Assembly: GCF_012113595.1 (NCBI RefSeq)
Contig: NZ_CP050831.1
Location: forward strand, 4,340,001-4,404,000
DNA from: Bacteroides faecium
GTDB taxonomy: Bacteria; Bacteroidota; Bacteroidia; Bacteroidales; Bacteroidaceae
DNA length: 64,000 nucleotides
Direction of reading: 5' to 3'
Of the stretch, positions 8,327 to 17,852 are shown one piece after another. Positions within the stretch are counted from its first letter, which is position 1; the number at the start of each line of letters is the position of its first letter. The translations under genes were made by a program, and so were the position numbers. The notes below the pieces were generated by a model. That model was not told where the DNA came from. It did no database searches and saw only the letters and a list, made by a program, of their open reading frames with translations.

Positions 8327-9433
8327 ATGGGATTACTCGAATTTAACAAACTTCCGATTAATACACTGGTAGGTGCCGACTGGAAAACGTTTAAGGCAAT
8401 CACTGCCGGTCGTGAAATTGATGCGGCCTATAAGGGTAAATACCGACTGACAAAGGCTGTATGCCGTTTGCTTTCTCCATTGGCCGGACTGCAAAATAGC
8501 CGGTATGAAAAGCTGTTGGCTAACCAACCGTTGGAACATGACCCGGTATTTATTCTGGGGCATTGGCGGAGCGGAACGACTTTCGTGCATAACGTGTTCT
8601 CGTGCGACAAGCATTTTGGGTATAATACAACGTATCAGACTGTATTCCCTCATTTGATGATGTGGGGACAGCCTTTCTTCAAGAAGAATATGAGTTGGCT
8701 GATGCCGGACAAGCGCCCGACGGATAATATGGAACTGGCTGTGGATCTTCCCCAGGAAGAGGAATTCGCATTGTCGAATATGATGCCATATACGTATTAT
8801 AATTTTTGGTTCTTGCCGAAATATCAACAGCAGTATGCCGATAAGTACCTGCTATTTGACGACATTACGGATGCTGAATTGAAGGTTTTTGAGGAGGTGT
8901 TTACAAAACTGATTAAGATTTCTTTGTGGAATACGCAGGGGACGCAGTTTCTTAGTAAGAACCCGCCGCATACAGGCAGGGTGAAGGAATTGGTGAAAAT
9001 GTTCCCGAACGCTAAGTTTATCTATTTGATGCGTAATCCGTATACTGTATTCGAATCTACACGAAGTTTCTTTACAAATACGATTCAACCGCTGAAATTG
9101 CAGGATGTAAGTAATGAACAATTAGAAGAAAATATCCTTTCTATTTATGCAAAGCTTTATCATAAGTATGAATCAGATAAACAGTTTATTCCTGAAGGGA
9201 ACTTGATGGAAGTGAAGTTTGAAGATTTTGAAGCAGACGCAATGGGTATGACGGAGAATATTTATAAGTCTCTTTCCATCCCCGGATTTGCCGAAGCACG
9301 CGGAGATATAGAAAAGTACGTAGGCGGCAAGAAGGGGTATAAAAAGAATAAGTATAAATATGATGACCGGACAATTCAATTGGTAGAAGAAAACTGGGAT
9401 TTTGCTTTGAAGCAATGGAATTATAATTTATAA
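8327..9433 (+). CDS. PAPS-dependent sulfotransferase
   Basis: 368 residues. The 5'-phosphosulfate-binding motif is ILGHWRSGTTFVHN (about 76-89) and the 3'-phosphate-binding region is FPNAKFIYLMRNPYTVFESTRSFF-like (about 225-248; R and S as expected). It belongs to the sulfotransfer_3 type with a long N-terminal segment and no signal peptide, so it should be cytoplasmic. Its position directly after cysN means the operon supplies its donor. I recall that a sulfotransferase in an equivalent B. thetaiotaomicron cluster sulfonates cholesterol and other steroids; I have not been able to compare sequences, so the acceptor here is inference. Confidence 0.88.
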   Translation: MGLLEFNKLPINTLVGADWKTFKAITAGREIDAAYKGKYRLTKAVCRLLSPLAGLQNSRYEKLLANQPLEHDPVFILGHWRSGTTFVHNVFSCDKHFGYNTTYQTVFPHLMMWGQPFFKKNMSWLMPDKRPTDNMELAVDLPQEEEFALSNMMPYTYYNFWFLPKYQQQYADKYLLFDDITDAELKVFEEVFTKLIKISLWNTQGTQFLSKNPPHTGRVKELVKMFPNAKFIYLMRNPYTVFESTRSFFTNTIQPLKLQDVSNEQLEENILSIYAKLYHKYESDKQFIPEGNLMEVKFEDFEADAMGMTENIYKSLSIPGFAEARGDIEKYVGGKKGYKKNKYKYDDRTIQLVEENWDFALKQWNYNL

Positions 9434-9455
9434 GAAGAAAAAAGAAAGGAAAGTA

Positions 9456-10424
9456 ATGATTCAGAAAATCGTTCATCGCCTGTTGATGACAGGTTTCGTG
9501 GCATTTTTTTCTTCCTTGTCTTTGATGGCGCAACATAGAGTGGAAATGGTTCCTTTTGGAGACATGGATCAGTGGGTAGACCGTCAGATAAAGGAATCGG
9601 GCATTATTGGTGGGAATACAAAGAATGTATATGCGATAGGGCCGACGTCTGTAATCAAGGGAGATCAGGTTTATAAGAATATGGGTGGGTCGCCTTGGGC
9701 TACTTCCAATGTGATGGCAAAGGTGGCAGGTGTTACGAAGACAAATACTTCGGTTTTCCCGGAAAAGAGGGGAGACGGATACTGCGCGCGATTGGATACA
9801 CGTATGGAAAGTGTGAAGGTGCTGGGACTCGTTAATATTACAGTATTGGCGGCTGGCTCTATTTTTACCGGTTCGGTACATGAGCCGATTAAAGGTACTA
9901 AGAATCCGCAGAAAATGTTGCAGACGGGTGTCCCGTTTACCAAAAAACCGGTTGCCCTTCAGTTTGATTACAAAGTGAAGATGTCTGACCGGGAGAATCG
10001 TATCCGTGCTACCGGTTTCAGTAAGATAACGGATGTTCCCGGTAAAGATTATCCGGCAGCTATCCTGCTTTTACAGAAGCGTTGGGAAGACGCGGACGGG
10101 AATGTGTTTGCAAAGCGTATAGGTACAATGGTGACCTACTATTATCATTCAACGGATTGGAAGAATAACGTTTCTTATGAAATCATGTACGGTGACATTA
10201 CAGGACGGCCGGAATACAAAGCTCATATGATGCGTTTGCAGGCTACCGAAAGTTATACGGTGAACAGCAAAGGAGAAAGCGTGCCTATTCATGAAGTGGC
10301 TTGGGGAAATGAGGAGGATGTTCCGACTCATATGTGTCTTCAGTTTACGTCCAGTCATGGAGGTGCCTATATCGGTTCGCCGGGAAATTCATTGTGGATT
10401 GATAATGTGAAGTTGGTATATTAA
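9456..10424 (+). CDS. exported PCMD (putative carbohydrate metabolism) domain protein
   Basis: 322 residues. A signal peptide ends near MAQ (about residue 23). The remainder is beta-rich with the PCMD-like pattern, including a late GGAYIGSPGNSLWIDNVKLVY motif that resembles a jelly-roll carbohydrate-binding edge strand. It is probably secreted or surface associated. Last gene of the sulfate-activation operon, 22 nt after the sulfotransferase and followed by a terminator. Its link to sulfonation is unknown. Confidence 0.75.
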   Translation: MIQKIVHRLLMTGFVAFFSSLSLMAQHRVEMVPFGDMDQWVDRQIKESGIIGGNTKNVYAIGPTSVIKGDQVYKNMGGSPWATSNVMAKVAGVTKTNTSVFPEKRGDGYCARLDTRMESVKVLGLVNITVLAAGSIFTGSVHEPIKGTKNPQKMLQTGVPFTKKPVALQFDYKVKMSDRENRIRATGFSKITDVPGKDYPAAILLLQKRWEDADGNVFAKRIGTMVTYYYHSTDWKNNVSYEIMYGDITGRPEYKAHMMRLQATESYTVNSKGESVPIHEVAWGNEEDVPTHMCLQFTSSHGGAYIGSPGNSLWIDNVKLVY

Positions 10425-10453
10425 TAGAAGGTACAACCAAAATATGAGAAATG

Positions 10454-10487
10454 ACCGATGGTATGATTTACTATCGGTTATTTTTTT
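10454..10487 (+). terminator. terminator of the sulfate-activation operon
   Basis: Stem ACCGATGGTA / TACTATCGGT (10 bp, one G-U), loop of 5, followed by TATTTTTTT. The rest of the 314-nt gap to the OmpA gene holds this terminator, a promoter at 10592-10623 and a leader of about 110 nt in which I see no strong structure. Confidence 0.85.
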
Positions 10488-10591
10488 GTTTTGATTCTTC
10501 TGTAATAAATGCCCTCAGAAGGCTTCTGGACTTATATGACACTTTTATCATTCCATAAAAAACTATGTCCGAATGAAAATTTACGTGATTT

Positions 10592-10623
10592 TTTGTTTGT
10601 GTTATATTAAATATCTATATTTG
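10592..10623 (+). promoter_or_regulatory. strong consensus promoter for the OmpA-family porin
   Basis: TTTG at 10592-10595 and TATATTTG at 10616-10623 with a 20-nt spacer: an exact Bacteroidetes promoter. The expected start is near 10630, leaving a leader of about 110 nt, as often seen for abundant outer membrane proteins. Confidence 0.8.
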
Positions 10624-10738
10624 CATTAATTTTAGAGGAAAGGACGATCATTATTGTCTCTTGGTTAGGAATGGACATTCGGGTTTATTGTCATTCTGAA
10701 AGACAATTGAAATATATTATTTACTAAAATAAATTGAG

Positions 10739-11884
10739 ATGAAAAAGGGTTTATTGTTTATTTTATTGGCAGCAGTCTCAGTATGTCTGCCTGCTCAGGA
10801 AAAAGAAAAAGCTGCAAAGAGCTACAGAGTAGAGACAAATACGTTCGGCGCTAATTGGTTTATTAGCGGTGGCGTGGGTGCACAAATGTACTTCGGTGAT
10901 AATGACAGCAAGGCAGGTTTTGGAGATCGTATTTCTCCGGCACTTGACATTGCTGTAGGTAAGTGGTTCACTCCGGGTATCGGGTTGCGTATTGCTTACA
11001 ATGGCCTTCAGGCTAAAGGCGCTACTCCTAATGCTAACGATGTTTATGCAAAGGGTGGTACTTTCTCTAACGGATATTACAAACAAAAATGGAATGTTGC
11101 TAACTTCCATGGTGATGTAATGTTAAATCTGTCTAATATGTTCTGTGGATATAATGAAGAACGTGTTTATTCATTTATTCCTTATGTAGGTGCCGGATTG
11201 GTACATTCATGGTCAAAACCGACAGAAAATAACTTAGGTATTAACGCTGGTTTGATTAACCGTTTCCGTTTGTCTCCGGCTTTGGATCTTAACGTAGAAT
11301 TGCGTGGATTATTGATGAAGGACGCATTTGGCGGCAAAAGCAAAGAAGCTATGGGTGGTGTGACTGTAGGTGTAACTTATAAGTTCAAAAAACGTGGTTG
11401 GGATGCAGTTCCTACTGTACCGATGGTTCCGGAAAGCCAGTTGAACGACCTGAGAGACAGAGTTAACTCTTTGAAGGGTGAAAACGAATCTCTGAAACGT
11501 GACTTGGTTGAAGCACGTAACAAGAAACCGGAAGTTATCGTTAAGAAAGAAGTTGTATCTGCTATCCCACGTCTGGTTGTTGTATTCAATATCGGTAAGA
11601 GTAATATCGCTAAGAGAGAATACATGAACATCGAGACTATGGCTAAAGCTATCAAAGAAAACTCTGGTAAAGTATATACTGTAACAGGATATGCTGATAA
11701 GGGTACTGGTTCTGCTGAGTACAACATGAAGTTGAGTAAGAAGAGAGCTGAAGCTGTTCGTGACTTGATGGTTAACGAATTTGGTGTTCCTGCTTCTCAA
11801 TTGAAGGTTGATTACAAGGGTGGTGTAAGCAATATGTTCTATGACAGCGCTAAACTGAGCCGTGTAGCTATTGTTGAAGAATAA
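10739..11884 (+). CDS. OmpA-family outer membrane protein
   Basis: 381 residues. Signal peptide to about residue 19, an N-terminal beta-barrel domain (about 25-215), a short coiled coil (about 228-258, heptads in LNDLRDRVNSLKGENESLKRD) and a C-terminal OmpA peptidoglycan-binding domain (about 278-381; VVFNIGKSNI ... YADKGTGSAEYNMKLSKKRA). It anchors the outer membrane to peptidoglycan and may form a pore. Codon use looks optimised, and it has its own strong promoter and terminator, fitting a very abundant protein. Confidence 0.92.
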   Translation: MKKGLLFILLAAVSVCLPAQEKEKAAKSYRVETNTFGANWFISGGVGAQMYFGDNDSKAGFGDRISPALDIAVGKWFTPGIGLRIAYNGLQAKGATPNANDVYAKGGTFSNGYYKQKWNVANFHGDVMLNLSNMFCGYNEERVYSFIPYVGAGLVHSWSKPTENNLGINAGLINRFRLSPALDLNVELRGLLMKDAFGGKSKEAMGGVTVGVTYKFKKRGWDAVPTVPMVPESQLNDLRDRVNSLKGENESLKRDLVEARNKKPEVIVKKEVVSAIPRLVVVFNIGKSNIAKREYMNIETMAKAIKENSGKVYTVTGYADKGTGSAEYNMKLSKKRAEAVRDLMVNEFGVPASQLKVDYKGGVSNMFYDSAKLSRVAIVEE

Positions 11885-11908
11885 TATACATTTGAAATAT
11901 TATAATAA

Positions 11909-11943
11909 AAGAGACGTTTCCTTTCACGGGAAGCGTCTTTTTT
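11909..11943 (+). terminator. terminator of the OmpA gene
   Basis: Stem GACGTTTCC / GGAAGCGTC (11913-11921 and 11929-11937, one G-U), flanked by A-tract and followed by six T. Its T-run abuts the ruvX promoter box. Confidence 0.85.
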
Positions 11944-11944
11944 G

Positions 11945-11952
11945 TATTTTTG
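11945..11952 (+). promoter_or_regulatory. -7 element of ruvX overlapping the terminator T-run
   Basis: TATTTTTG matches TAnnTTTG and ends 6 nt before the ATG at 11959, so the transcript would begin at or next to the start codon. A TTTC at 11922-11925 could act as a poor -33. Confidence 0.5.
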
Positions 11953-11958
11953 TGCCCC

Positions 11959-12378
11959 ATGAGCAGAATTGTAGCAATAGATTATGGAAGAAAGCGCACA
12001 GGAATAGCTGTCAGTGATACTATGCAGTTGATTGCAAACGGGTTGACAACAGTGCCTACGCATGAGCTTCTGAAGTTTATCGGTGATTACGTAGCGAAAG
12101 AACCGGTAGAACGAATTATTATCGGATTGCCTAAGCAGATGAATAATGAGGTTTCGGAGAATATGAAAAATATAGAACCTTTTGTCCGTTCACTGAAGAA
12201 GCGTTTCCCAGATATTCCGGTTGAGTATGTGGATGAACGTTTTACGTCTGTTCTGGCGCATCGCACAATGTTGGAAGCGGGGCTGAAAAAGAAGGACCGC
12301 CAGAACAAAGCATTGGTAGATGAGATAAGCGCTACGATTATTTTGCAAACATATTTGGAGAGTAAACGTTTTATTTAG
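11959..12378 (+). CDS. ruvX: Holliday junction resolvase-like RuvX (YqgF)
   Basis: 139 residues with the RNase H-like fold of YqgF: first strand IVAIDYGRKRTGIAVSD with the catalytic Asp, the central GLP motif and Glu-rich helix, then YVDERFTS and a final DEISATIILQTYLE with the last acidic residue. The family processes pre-16S rRNA 5' ends and may act on branched DNA. A TTG start at 11950 would add three residues but lies inside the promoter box, so I use the ATG at 11959. def follows after 45 nt. Confidence 0.92.
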   Translation: MSRIVAIDYGRKRTGIAVSDTMQLIANGLTTVPTHELLKFIGDYVAKEPVERIIIGLPKQMNNEVSENMKNIEPFVRSLKKRFPDIPVEYVDERFTSVLAHRTMLEAGLKKKDRQNKALVDEISATIILQTYLESKRFI

Positions 12379-12423
12379 TAGATGACAATAGAATAATTTA
12401 ATTTATCAGTAGAATATAAAGAT

Positions 12424-12978
12424 ATGATTTTACCTATTTATGTATATGGACAGCCTGTTTTGAGAAAGGTGGCAGAGGACATAACACCGGATTATCCGAA
12501 TTTGAAAGAGTTGATAGCGAATATGTTTGAAACAATGGTGCACGCAGACGGTGTAGGACTGGCTGCTCCACAGATAGGCTTGCCTATCCGTGTTGTCACC
12601 ATCACATTGGATCCGCTTTCGGAAGATTATCCTGAATTTAAGGATTTTAATAAGGCTTATATAAATCCGCATATACTGGAAGTGGCTGGTGAAGAAGTGA
12701 GTATGGAAGAAGGCTGTTTGAGCCTTCCCGGTATCCATGAAACAGTGAAAAGAGGAGATAAGATTCGCGTGAAATATATGGACGAGAATTTTGTGGAACA
12801 TGAGGAGGTAGTAGAAGGCTATCTGGCTCGTGTCATGCAGCATGAATTCGACCATTTGGACGGTAAGATGTTCATTGACCATATCTCTGCGCTTCGTAAG
12901 CAGATGATTAAAGGAAAGCTGAATACGATGCTGAAAGGAAAAGCACGCAGTTCTTATAAGATGAAACAGGTGAAATAA
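12424..12978 (+). CDS. def: peptide deformylase
   Basis: 184 residues. It removes the N-formyl group from nascent proteins. All three motifs are present: GVGLAAPQIG (about 41-50), EGCLSLPG (about 97-104, Cys metal ligand) and HEFDHLDG (about 140-147, the two His ligands and the catalytic Glu). Normal length for a bacterial PDF, with a short basic tail. In one cluster with ruvX and the translation genes downstream. Confidence 0.97.
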   Translation: MILPIYVYGQPVLRKVAEDITPDYPNLKELIANMFETMVHADGVGLAAPQIGLPIRVVTITLDPLSEDYPEFKDFNKAYINPHILEVAGEEVSMEEGCLSLPGIHETVKRGDKIRVKYMDENFVEHEEVVEGYLARVMQHEFDHLDGKMFIDHISALRKQMIKGKLNTMLKGKARSSYKMKQVK

Positions 12979-13021
12979 AGATAAAAAACGTTTATATCCC
13001 TGTTAAGTAAACGAAAAGCAT

Positions 13022-13029
13022 TATTTTTG
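13022..13029 (+). promoter_or_regulatory. -7 element for the TPR gene
   Basis: TATTTTTG matches TAnnTTTG; the start would be near 13036, only about 13 nt before the ATG at 13049. No clear -33. Confidence 0.4.
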
Positions 13030-13048
13030 CTTCGTTTACAAGCATAAA

Positions 13049-15085
13049 ATGTCGATGATAAAAAGAATATTAACAGTATTATTACTGTTCCCCACGCTGG
13101 TATGTGCTCAGATAAATACGGATCGGGTGATGACTATCGCCCGAAACGCTCTTTATTTCGAGGATTATGTACTTTCTATTCAGTATTTTAATCAGGTGAT
13201 TAATGCGAAGCCTTATCTGTATGAACCTTATTTTTTCAGGGCGCTGGCTAAACTGAACCTGGAAGATTTTCAAGGTGCTGAAATGGACTGTGACGCTGCT
13301 ATCCAGCGGAATCCGTTTGTAGTAGGCGCTTATCAGGTTCGTGGTTTGGCAAGGATTCGTCAGAGTAAATTTGACGGAGCTATTGAAGATTATCAGAAAG
13401 CTCTGCATTATGATCCGGAGAACATTACTCTGTGGCATAATCTGACATTATCCCATATTCAGAAGAAAGATTATAGTTCAGCGAAAGAAGATTTGGAGAG
13501 TTTGCTGAAGGTGGCTCCGCGTTATACTCGTGCGTACCTGATGAGGGGCGAGGTATCCTTGCAGCAAAAGGATACGATTGCTGCTTTGAATGACTTTAAT
13601 AAAGCGCTCGAACTGGATAAGTATGACCCGGACGCATGGTCTGCAAGAGCAATTGTGAAATTGCAGCAGTCTAAGTATGCGGAAGCTGAGTCGGATTTTG
13701 ATCGGGCTATTCATTTAAGTGCCAAGAATTCCGGAAATTATATCAACCGTGCATTGGCACGATTCCACCAGAAAAATCTTCGGGGAGCCATGAGCGATTA
13801 TGACCTGGCACTGGATATTGATCCTAATAATTTTATCGGGCATTATAACCGTGGTTTGCTTCGTGCGCAGGTAGGTGATGACAACCGGGCGATTGAGGAT
13901 TTCGACTTTGTGATCCAGATGGAGCCGGATAATATGATGGCTATATTTAATCGTGGTTTGCTTCGTGCGCAGACGGGTGACTATCGTGGCGCGATAAAAG
14001 ACTATACAACTGTTATAGACCAGTATCCTAACTTCCTGGCCGGATATTATCAGCGTTCGGAAGCCAGACGGAAGATTGGTGACAAGAAAGGGGCGGAACA
14101 GGACGAGTTTAAAGTCATGAAGGCACAGATCGACAAGCAGAACGGTGTGACGAATAAGGATGTAGCCCAGAATCAGAATAAAGGAAAAGAAGGAGAAGAC
14201 GAAGAGGGAGAAAAGACCCGTAAGAAGTCGGATAAGAATATGAATAACTATCGTAAGATAGTCATTGCGGACGACTCTGAAGCTGATCAACGCTACACGA
14301 GCGATTATCGTGGACGTGTGCAGGATAAGAACGTAAATATTACACTGGAGCCCATGTTCGCATTGACTTATTATGAGAAAATGAGTGATGTGAAGCGTTC
14401 GGTGAATTTCCACAAATATATTGAGGATTTGAATAGCTCGGGGGTACTTTCGAAACGTCTTCGTATAACGAATATGGAAGCTCCGTTGACGGAAGAACAG
14501 GTGAAATTTCACTTTGCTTTGATTGATACGCATACATCGGCTATTGTAGCAGATGAAAAGAGTGCTCCAAAACGTTTTGCCCGTGCAATTGATTTTTATT
14601 TGGTACAGGATTTCTCAAGCGCAGTTTCCGATTTGACACAAACGATTCTGCTGGACGGGGATTTTTTCCCGGCATACTTTATGCGTGCTCTTATCCGTTG
14701 CAAACAACTTGAGTATCAGAAGGCAGAACAAGCTGCCGAAACGGAAACTTTGGGCGATAAACGCAAGGAGATTACTGCGGTAGATTATGAAGTGGTGAGA
14801 AAAGATTTGGATAAAGTAATCAATTTGGCACCGGATTTTGTTTATGCTTATTATAATCGTGCGAATGTATCTGCCATGCTGAAAGATTATCGTGCTGCCG
14901 TGGCTGACTATGACAAGGCTATTGAACTGAATCCTGATTTTGCGGATGCTTATTTCAACAGAGGGCTTACTCATATTTTCTTAGGTAATAATAAGCTGGG
15001 TATTTCTGATCTAAGTAAAGCAGGCGAGCTGGGTATTGTTTCCGCTTATAATGTAATCAAGCGTTTTACGGATCAAACGGAATAA
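13049..15085 (+). CDS. exported tetratricopeptide repeat protein
   Basis: 678 residues. A signal peptide ends near VCAQ (about residue 21), then about nine TPR units (residues 25-350) with the usual A..W..RG/Y.KA...D pattern, a charged Lys/Glu linker (about 360-420), and two or three more TPRs in the last 150 residues. TPR arrays mediate protein-protein contacts; in Bacteroides such proteins are typically periplasmic scaffolds. No enzymatic domain is visible. An ATG at 13055 is an alternative start. Confidence 0.88.
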   Translation: MSMIKRILTVLLLFPTLVCAQINTDRVMTIARNALYFEDYVLSIQYFNQVINAKPYLYEPYFFRALAKLNLEDFQGAEMDCDAAIQRNPFVVGAYQVRGLARIRQSKFDGAIEDYQKALHYDPENITLWHNLTLSHIQKKDYSSAKEDLESLLKVAPRYTRAYLMRGEVSLQQKDTIAALNDFNKALELDKYDPDAWSARAIVKLQQSKYAEAESDFDRAIHLSAKNSGNYINRALARFHQKNLRGAMSDYDLALDIDPNNFIGHYNRGLLRAQVGDDNRAIEDFDFVIQMEPDNMMAIFNRGLLRAQTGDYRGAIKDYTTVIDQYPNFLAGYYQRSEARRKIGDKKGAEQDEFKVMKAQIDKQNGVTNKDVAQNQNKGKEGEDEEGEKTRKKSDKNMNNYRKIVIADDSEADQRYTSDYRGRVQDKNVNITLEPMFALTYYEKMSDVKRSVNFHKYIEDLNSSGVLSKRLRITNMEAPLTEEQVKFHFALIDTHTSAIVADEKSAPKRFARAIDFYLVQDFSSAVSDLTQTILLDGDFFPAYFMRALIRCKQLEYQKAEQAAETETLGDKRKEITAVDYEVVRKDLDKVINLAPDFVYAYYNRANVSAMLKDYRAAVADYDKAIELNPDFADAYFNRGLTHIFLGNNKLGISDLSKAGELGIVSAYNVIKRFTDQTE

Positions 15086-15125
15086 CATTTTTTTGATAAA
15101 AAATGGAAAACTCAAAAGATTTAGT

Positions 15126-15133
15126 TACTTTTG
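15126..15133 (+). promoter_or_regulatory. -7 element for thrS
   Basis: TACTTTTG matches TAnnTTTG; start near 15140, about 28 nt before the thrS ATG. No T-box-like or other long leader structure fits in this space. Confidence 0.5.
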
Positions 15134-15167
15134 CGTTCAAATTGTGAAAATATAACATAATCATATT

Positions 15168-17108
15168 ATGATAAAAATAACATTTCCCGATGGCTCCATT
15201 CGTGAGTATAACGAAGGAGTGAACGGTTTACAGATTGCAGAAAGTATCAGTTCGCGTTTGGCACAGGATGTATTGGCATGTGGCGTGAATGGTGAAACTT
15301 ATGATTTAGGACGTCCTATTAATGAAGATGCAAATTTCGTACTTTATAAATGGGATGATGAAGAAGGTAAACATGCCTTTTGGCATACAAGTGCCCACTT
15401 GCTGGCTGAAGCTTTGCAGGAACTTTATCCGGGTATCCAGTTTGGTATCGGTCCGGCTATTGAAAACGGATTCTACTATGATGTGGATCCGGGAGAAGCT
15501 GTGATTAAAGAAAGTGACCTGCCTGCTGTTGAAGCTAAAATGCTGGAATTGGCTGCAAAGAAAGAGGATGTAGTCAGAAAGAGCATTGCTAAAACAGATG
15601 CTTTGAAGATGTTTGGCGATCGTGGGGAAACTTATAAATGTGAATTGATTTCCGAATTGGAAGACGGACACATTACTACGTATACACAGGGTGCATTTAC
15701 TGACCTTTGCCGTGGTCCTCACTTGATGACGACAGCTCCGATAAAGGCTATCAAACTGACTACTGTTGCCGGTGCTTACTGGCGTGGTCACGAAGATCGT
15801 AAGATGCTGACCCGTATCTATGGTATTACGTTCCCGAAAAAGAAAATGCTGGATGAATATCTGGTATTGCTGGAAGAAGCGAAGAAACGTGACCACCGTA
15901 AGATTGGTAAGGAGATGCAATTGTTCATGTTCTCTGAAACGGTTGGAAAGGGACTTCCAATGTGGTTGCCGAAAGGTACTGCGTTGCGTCTGCGTCTGCA
16001 GGAATTCTTGCGTCGTATTCAGACCCGCTACGATTATCAGGAAGTGATTACTCCGCCGATTGGTAATAAACTGCTGTATGTGACTTCCGGTCACTATGCA
16101 AAATATGGCAAGGATGCATTTCAACCTATCCATACACCGGAAGAAGGTGAAGAGTACTTCTTGAAACCAATGAACTGCCCTCATCACTGTGAGATTTACA
16201 AGAACTTCCCACGTTCGTATAAGGATCTGCCTTTGCGTATTGCAGAATTCGGAACAGTTTGCCGTTATGAACAAAGTGGTGAGTTGCACGGTTTAACTCG
16301 TGTTCGCAGCTTTACGCAGGATGACGCACATATCTTCTGCCGTCCTGAACAAGTGAAAGATGAATTCCTTCGTGTGATGGATATTATATCTATCGTGTTT
16401 CGTTCTATGGATTTTCAGAATTTTGAAGCTCAGATATCATTGCGTGATAAAGTGAACCGCGAGAAGTATATCGGTAGCGATGATAACTGGGAAAAAGCTG
16501 AACAGGCTATTATCGAAGCTTGTGCGGAAAAAGGCTTGCCTGCTAAGATTGAGTATGGAGAAGCTGCTTTCTATGGTCCTAAGCTCGACTTTATGGTAAA
16601 AGACGCTATCGGTCGTCGTTGGCAGTTGGGTACTATCCAGGTTGACTACAATTTGCCGGAACGTTTTGAACTTGAATATATGGGTTCTGACAATCAGAAG
16701 CATCGTCCTGTAATGATTCATCGTGCTCCGTTCGGATCTATGGAGCGTTTTGTTGCCGTGTTGATTGAACACACTGCCGGTAAGTTCCCATTGTGGTTGA
16801 CACCGGAACAGGTGGTTATTCTGCCGATCAGTGAAAAATTCAATGAATATGCAGAACAAGTGAAGATGTATCTGAAGATTCATGAAATCCGTGCGATTGT
16901 AGATGATCGTAATGAGAAGATTGGCCGTAAGATTCGCGATAATGAAATGAAGCGCATTCCTTACATGCTGATTGTCGGTGAGAAAGAGGCTGAAAATGGT
17001 GAAGTTTCTGTTCGCAGACAAGGCGAAGGTGACAAGGGAACCATGAAATTTGAAGAATTTGCTAAAATTTTGAATGAAGAAGTTCAGAATATGATAAATA
17101 AATGGTAA
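15168..17108 (+). CDS. thrS: threonyl-tRNA synthetase
   Basis: 646 residues. Domain order: TGS domain (about 1-62), editing domain with HxxxH (HTSAHLLAEAL, about 72) and the CRGPH segment, class II catalytic core with motif 2 (CRYEQSGELHGLTRVRSF) and motif 3 (HRAPFGSMERF), then the anticodon-binding domain. Zinc ligands Cys in MNCPHH and downstream His are present. It heads the translation cluster thrS-infC-rpmI-rplT, the classical bacterial order. Confidence 0.98.
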   Translation: MIKITFPDGSIREYNEGVNGLQIAESISSRLAQDVLACGVNGETYDLGRPINEDANFVLYKWDDEEGKHAFWHTSAHLLAEALQELYPGIQFGIGPAIENGFYYDVDPGEAVIKESDLPAVEAKMLELAAKKEDVVRKSIAKTDALKMFGDRGETYKCELISELEDGHITTYTQGAFTDLCRGPHLMTTAPIKAIKLTTVAGAYWRGHEDRKMLTRIYGITFPKKKMLDEYLVLLEEAKKRDHRKIGKEMQLFMFSETVGKGLPMWLPKGTALRLRLQEFLRRIQTRYDYQEVITPPIGNKLLYVTSGHYAKYGKDAFQPIHTPEEGEEYFLKPMNCPHHCEIYKNFPRSYKDLPLRIAEFGTVCRYEQSGELHGLTRVRSFTQDDAHIFCRPEQVKDEFLRVMDIISIVFRSMDFQNFEAQISLRDKVNREKYIGSDDNWEKAEQAIIEACAEKGLPAKIEYGEAAFYGPKLDFMVKDAIGRRWQLGTIQVDYNLPERFELEYMGSDNQKHRPVMIHRAPFGSMERFVAVLIEHTAGKFPLWLTPEQVVILPISEKFNEYAEQVKMYLKIHEIRAIVDDRNEKIGRKIRDNEMKRIPYMLIVGEKEAENGEVSVRRQGEGDKGTMKFEEFAKILNEEVQNMINKW

Positions 17109-17180
17109 CTTTGCAGCCGTTTCAGAATAAAATATTTAGTATAACAATTAAAAGATCAAACTAGGAAGTAAACGTTTTTA

Positions 17181-17783
17181 ATGAAGAATGACACTCTAAA
17201 AGGGCAATATAGAATCAATGAACAGATTCGTGCCAAGGAAGTTCGCATAGTAAGCGACGATATTGAACCGAAAGTATATCCTATCTTTCAGGCTTTGAAA
17301 ATGGCCGAAGAGAAAGAGTTGGATTTAGTGGAAATTTCTCCGAATGCTCAACCCCCTGTTTGCCGTATAATTGATTATTCTAAATTTCTTTATCAGTTAA
17401 AGAAACGTCAGAAGGAACAGAAAGCAAAGCAGGTGAAGGTTAATGTGAAAGAGATTCGCTTCGGACCTCAGACAGATGACCATGACTACAACTTTAAGTT
17501 GAAGCATGCCAAAGGATTTCTGGAAGACGGTGATAAGGTGAAGGCTTATGTGTTTTTTAAAGGTCGTTCCATCCTTTTCAAGGAACAAGGTGAAGTATTG
17601 CTGCTTCGTTTTGCCAATGACCTTGAAGACTATGCAAAAGTAGACCAGATGCCAATGCTTGAAGGAAAGCGTATGACTATACAACTTTCTCCGAAAAAGA
17701 AAGATATTCCTAAAAAGCCGGTAGCTACGAAACCTGCTGCTCCTGTGCAGAAAGCAGAAAAGCCGGAAGCTGGAGAAGAATAA
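17181..17783 (+). CDS. infC: translation initiation factor IF-3
   Basis: 200 residues with the N-domain (YRINEQIRAKEVRIVSDD), linker helix and C-domain (EIRFGPQTDDHDYNFK and the KAYVFFKGR segment). The C-terminal 25 residues are an extra Lys/Pro/Ala-rich tail common in Bacteroidetes. The start is ATG, not the rare AUU of enteric infC, so start-codon autoregulation of that type is not indicated. Confidence 0.97.
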   Translation: MKNDTLKGQYRINEQIRAKEVRIVSDDIEPKVYPIFQALKMAEEKELDLVEISPNAQPPVCRIIDYSKFLYQLKKRQKEQKAKQVKVNVKEIRFGPQTDDHDYNFKLKHAKGFLEDGDKVKAYVFFKGRSILFKEQGEVLLLRFANDLEDYAKVDQMPMLEGKRMTIQLSPKKKDIPKKPVATKPAAPVQKAEKPEAGEE

Positions 17784-17852
17784 GAAAAAGTGCGTAACGC
17801 GCAGGTATAGTGCGTTGCCATTATATAATTTAATAATTTAAAAACAAGTAAG

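Noticed and set aside
11950..11958. TTG start adding three residues to RuvX
   Set aside because: It lies in the -7 promoter box; the ATG at 11959 fits the family start.
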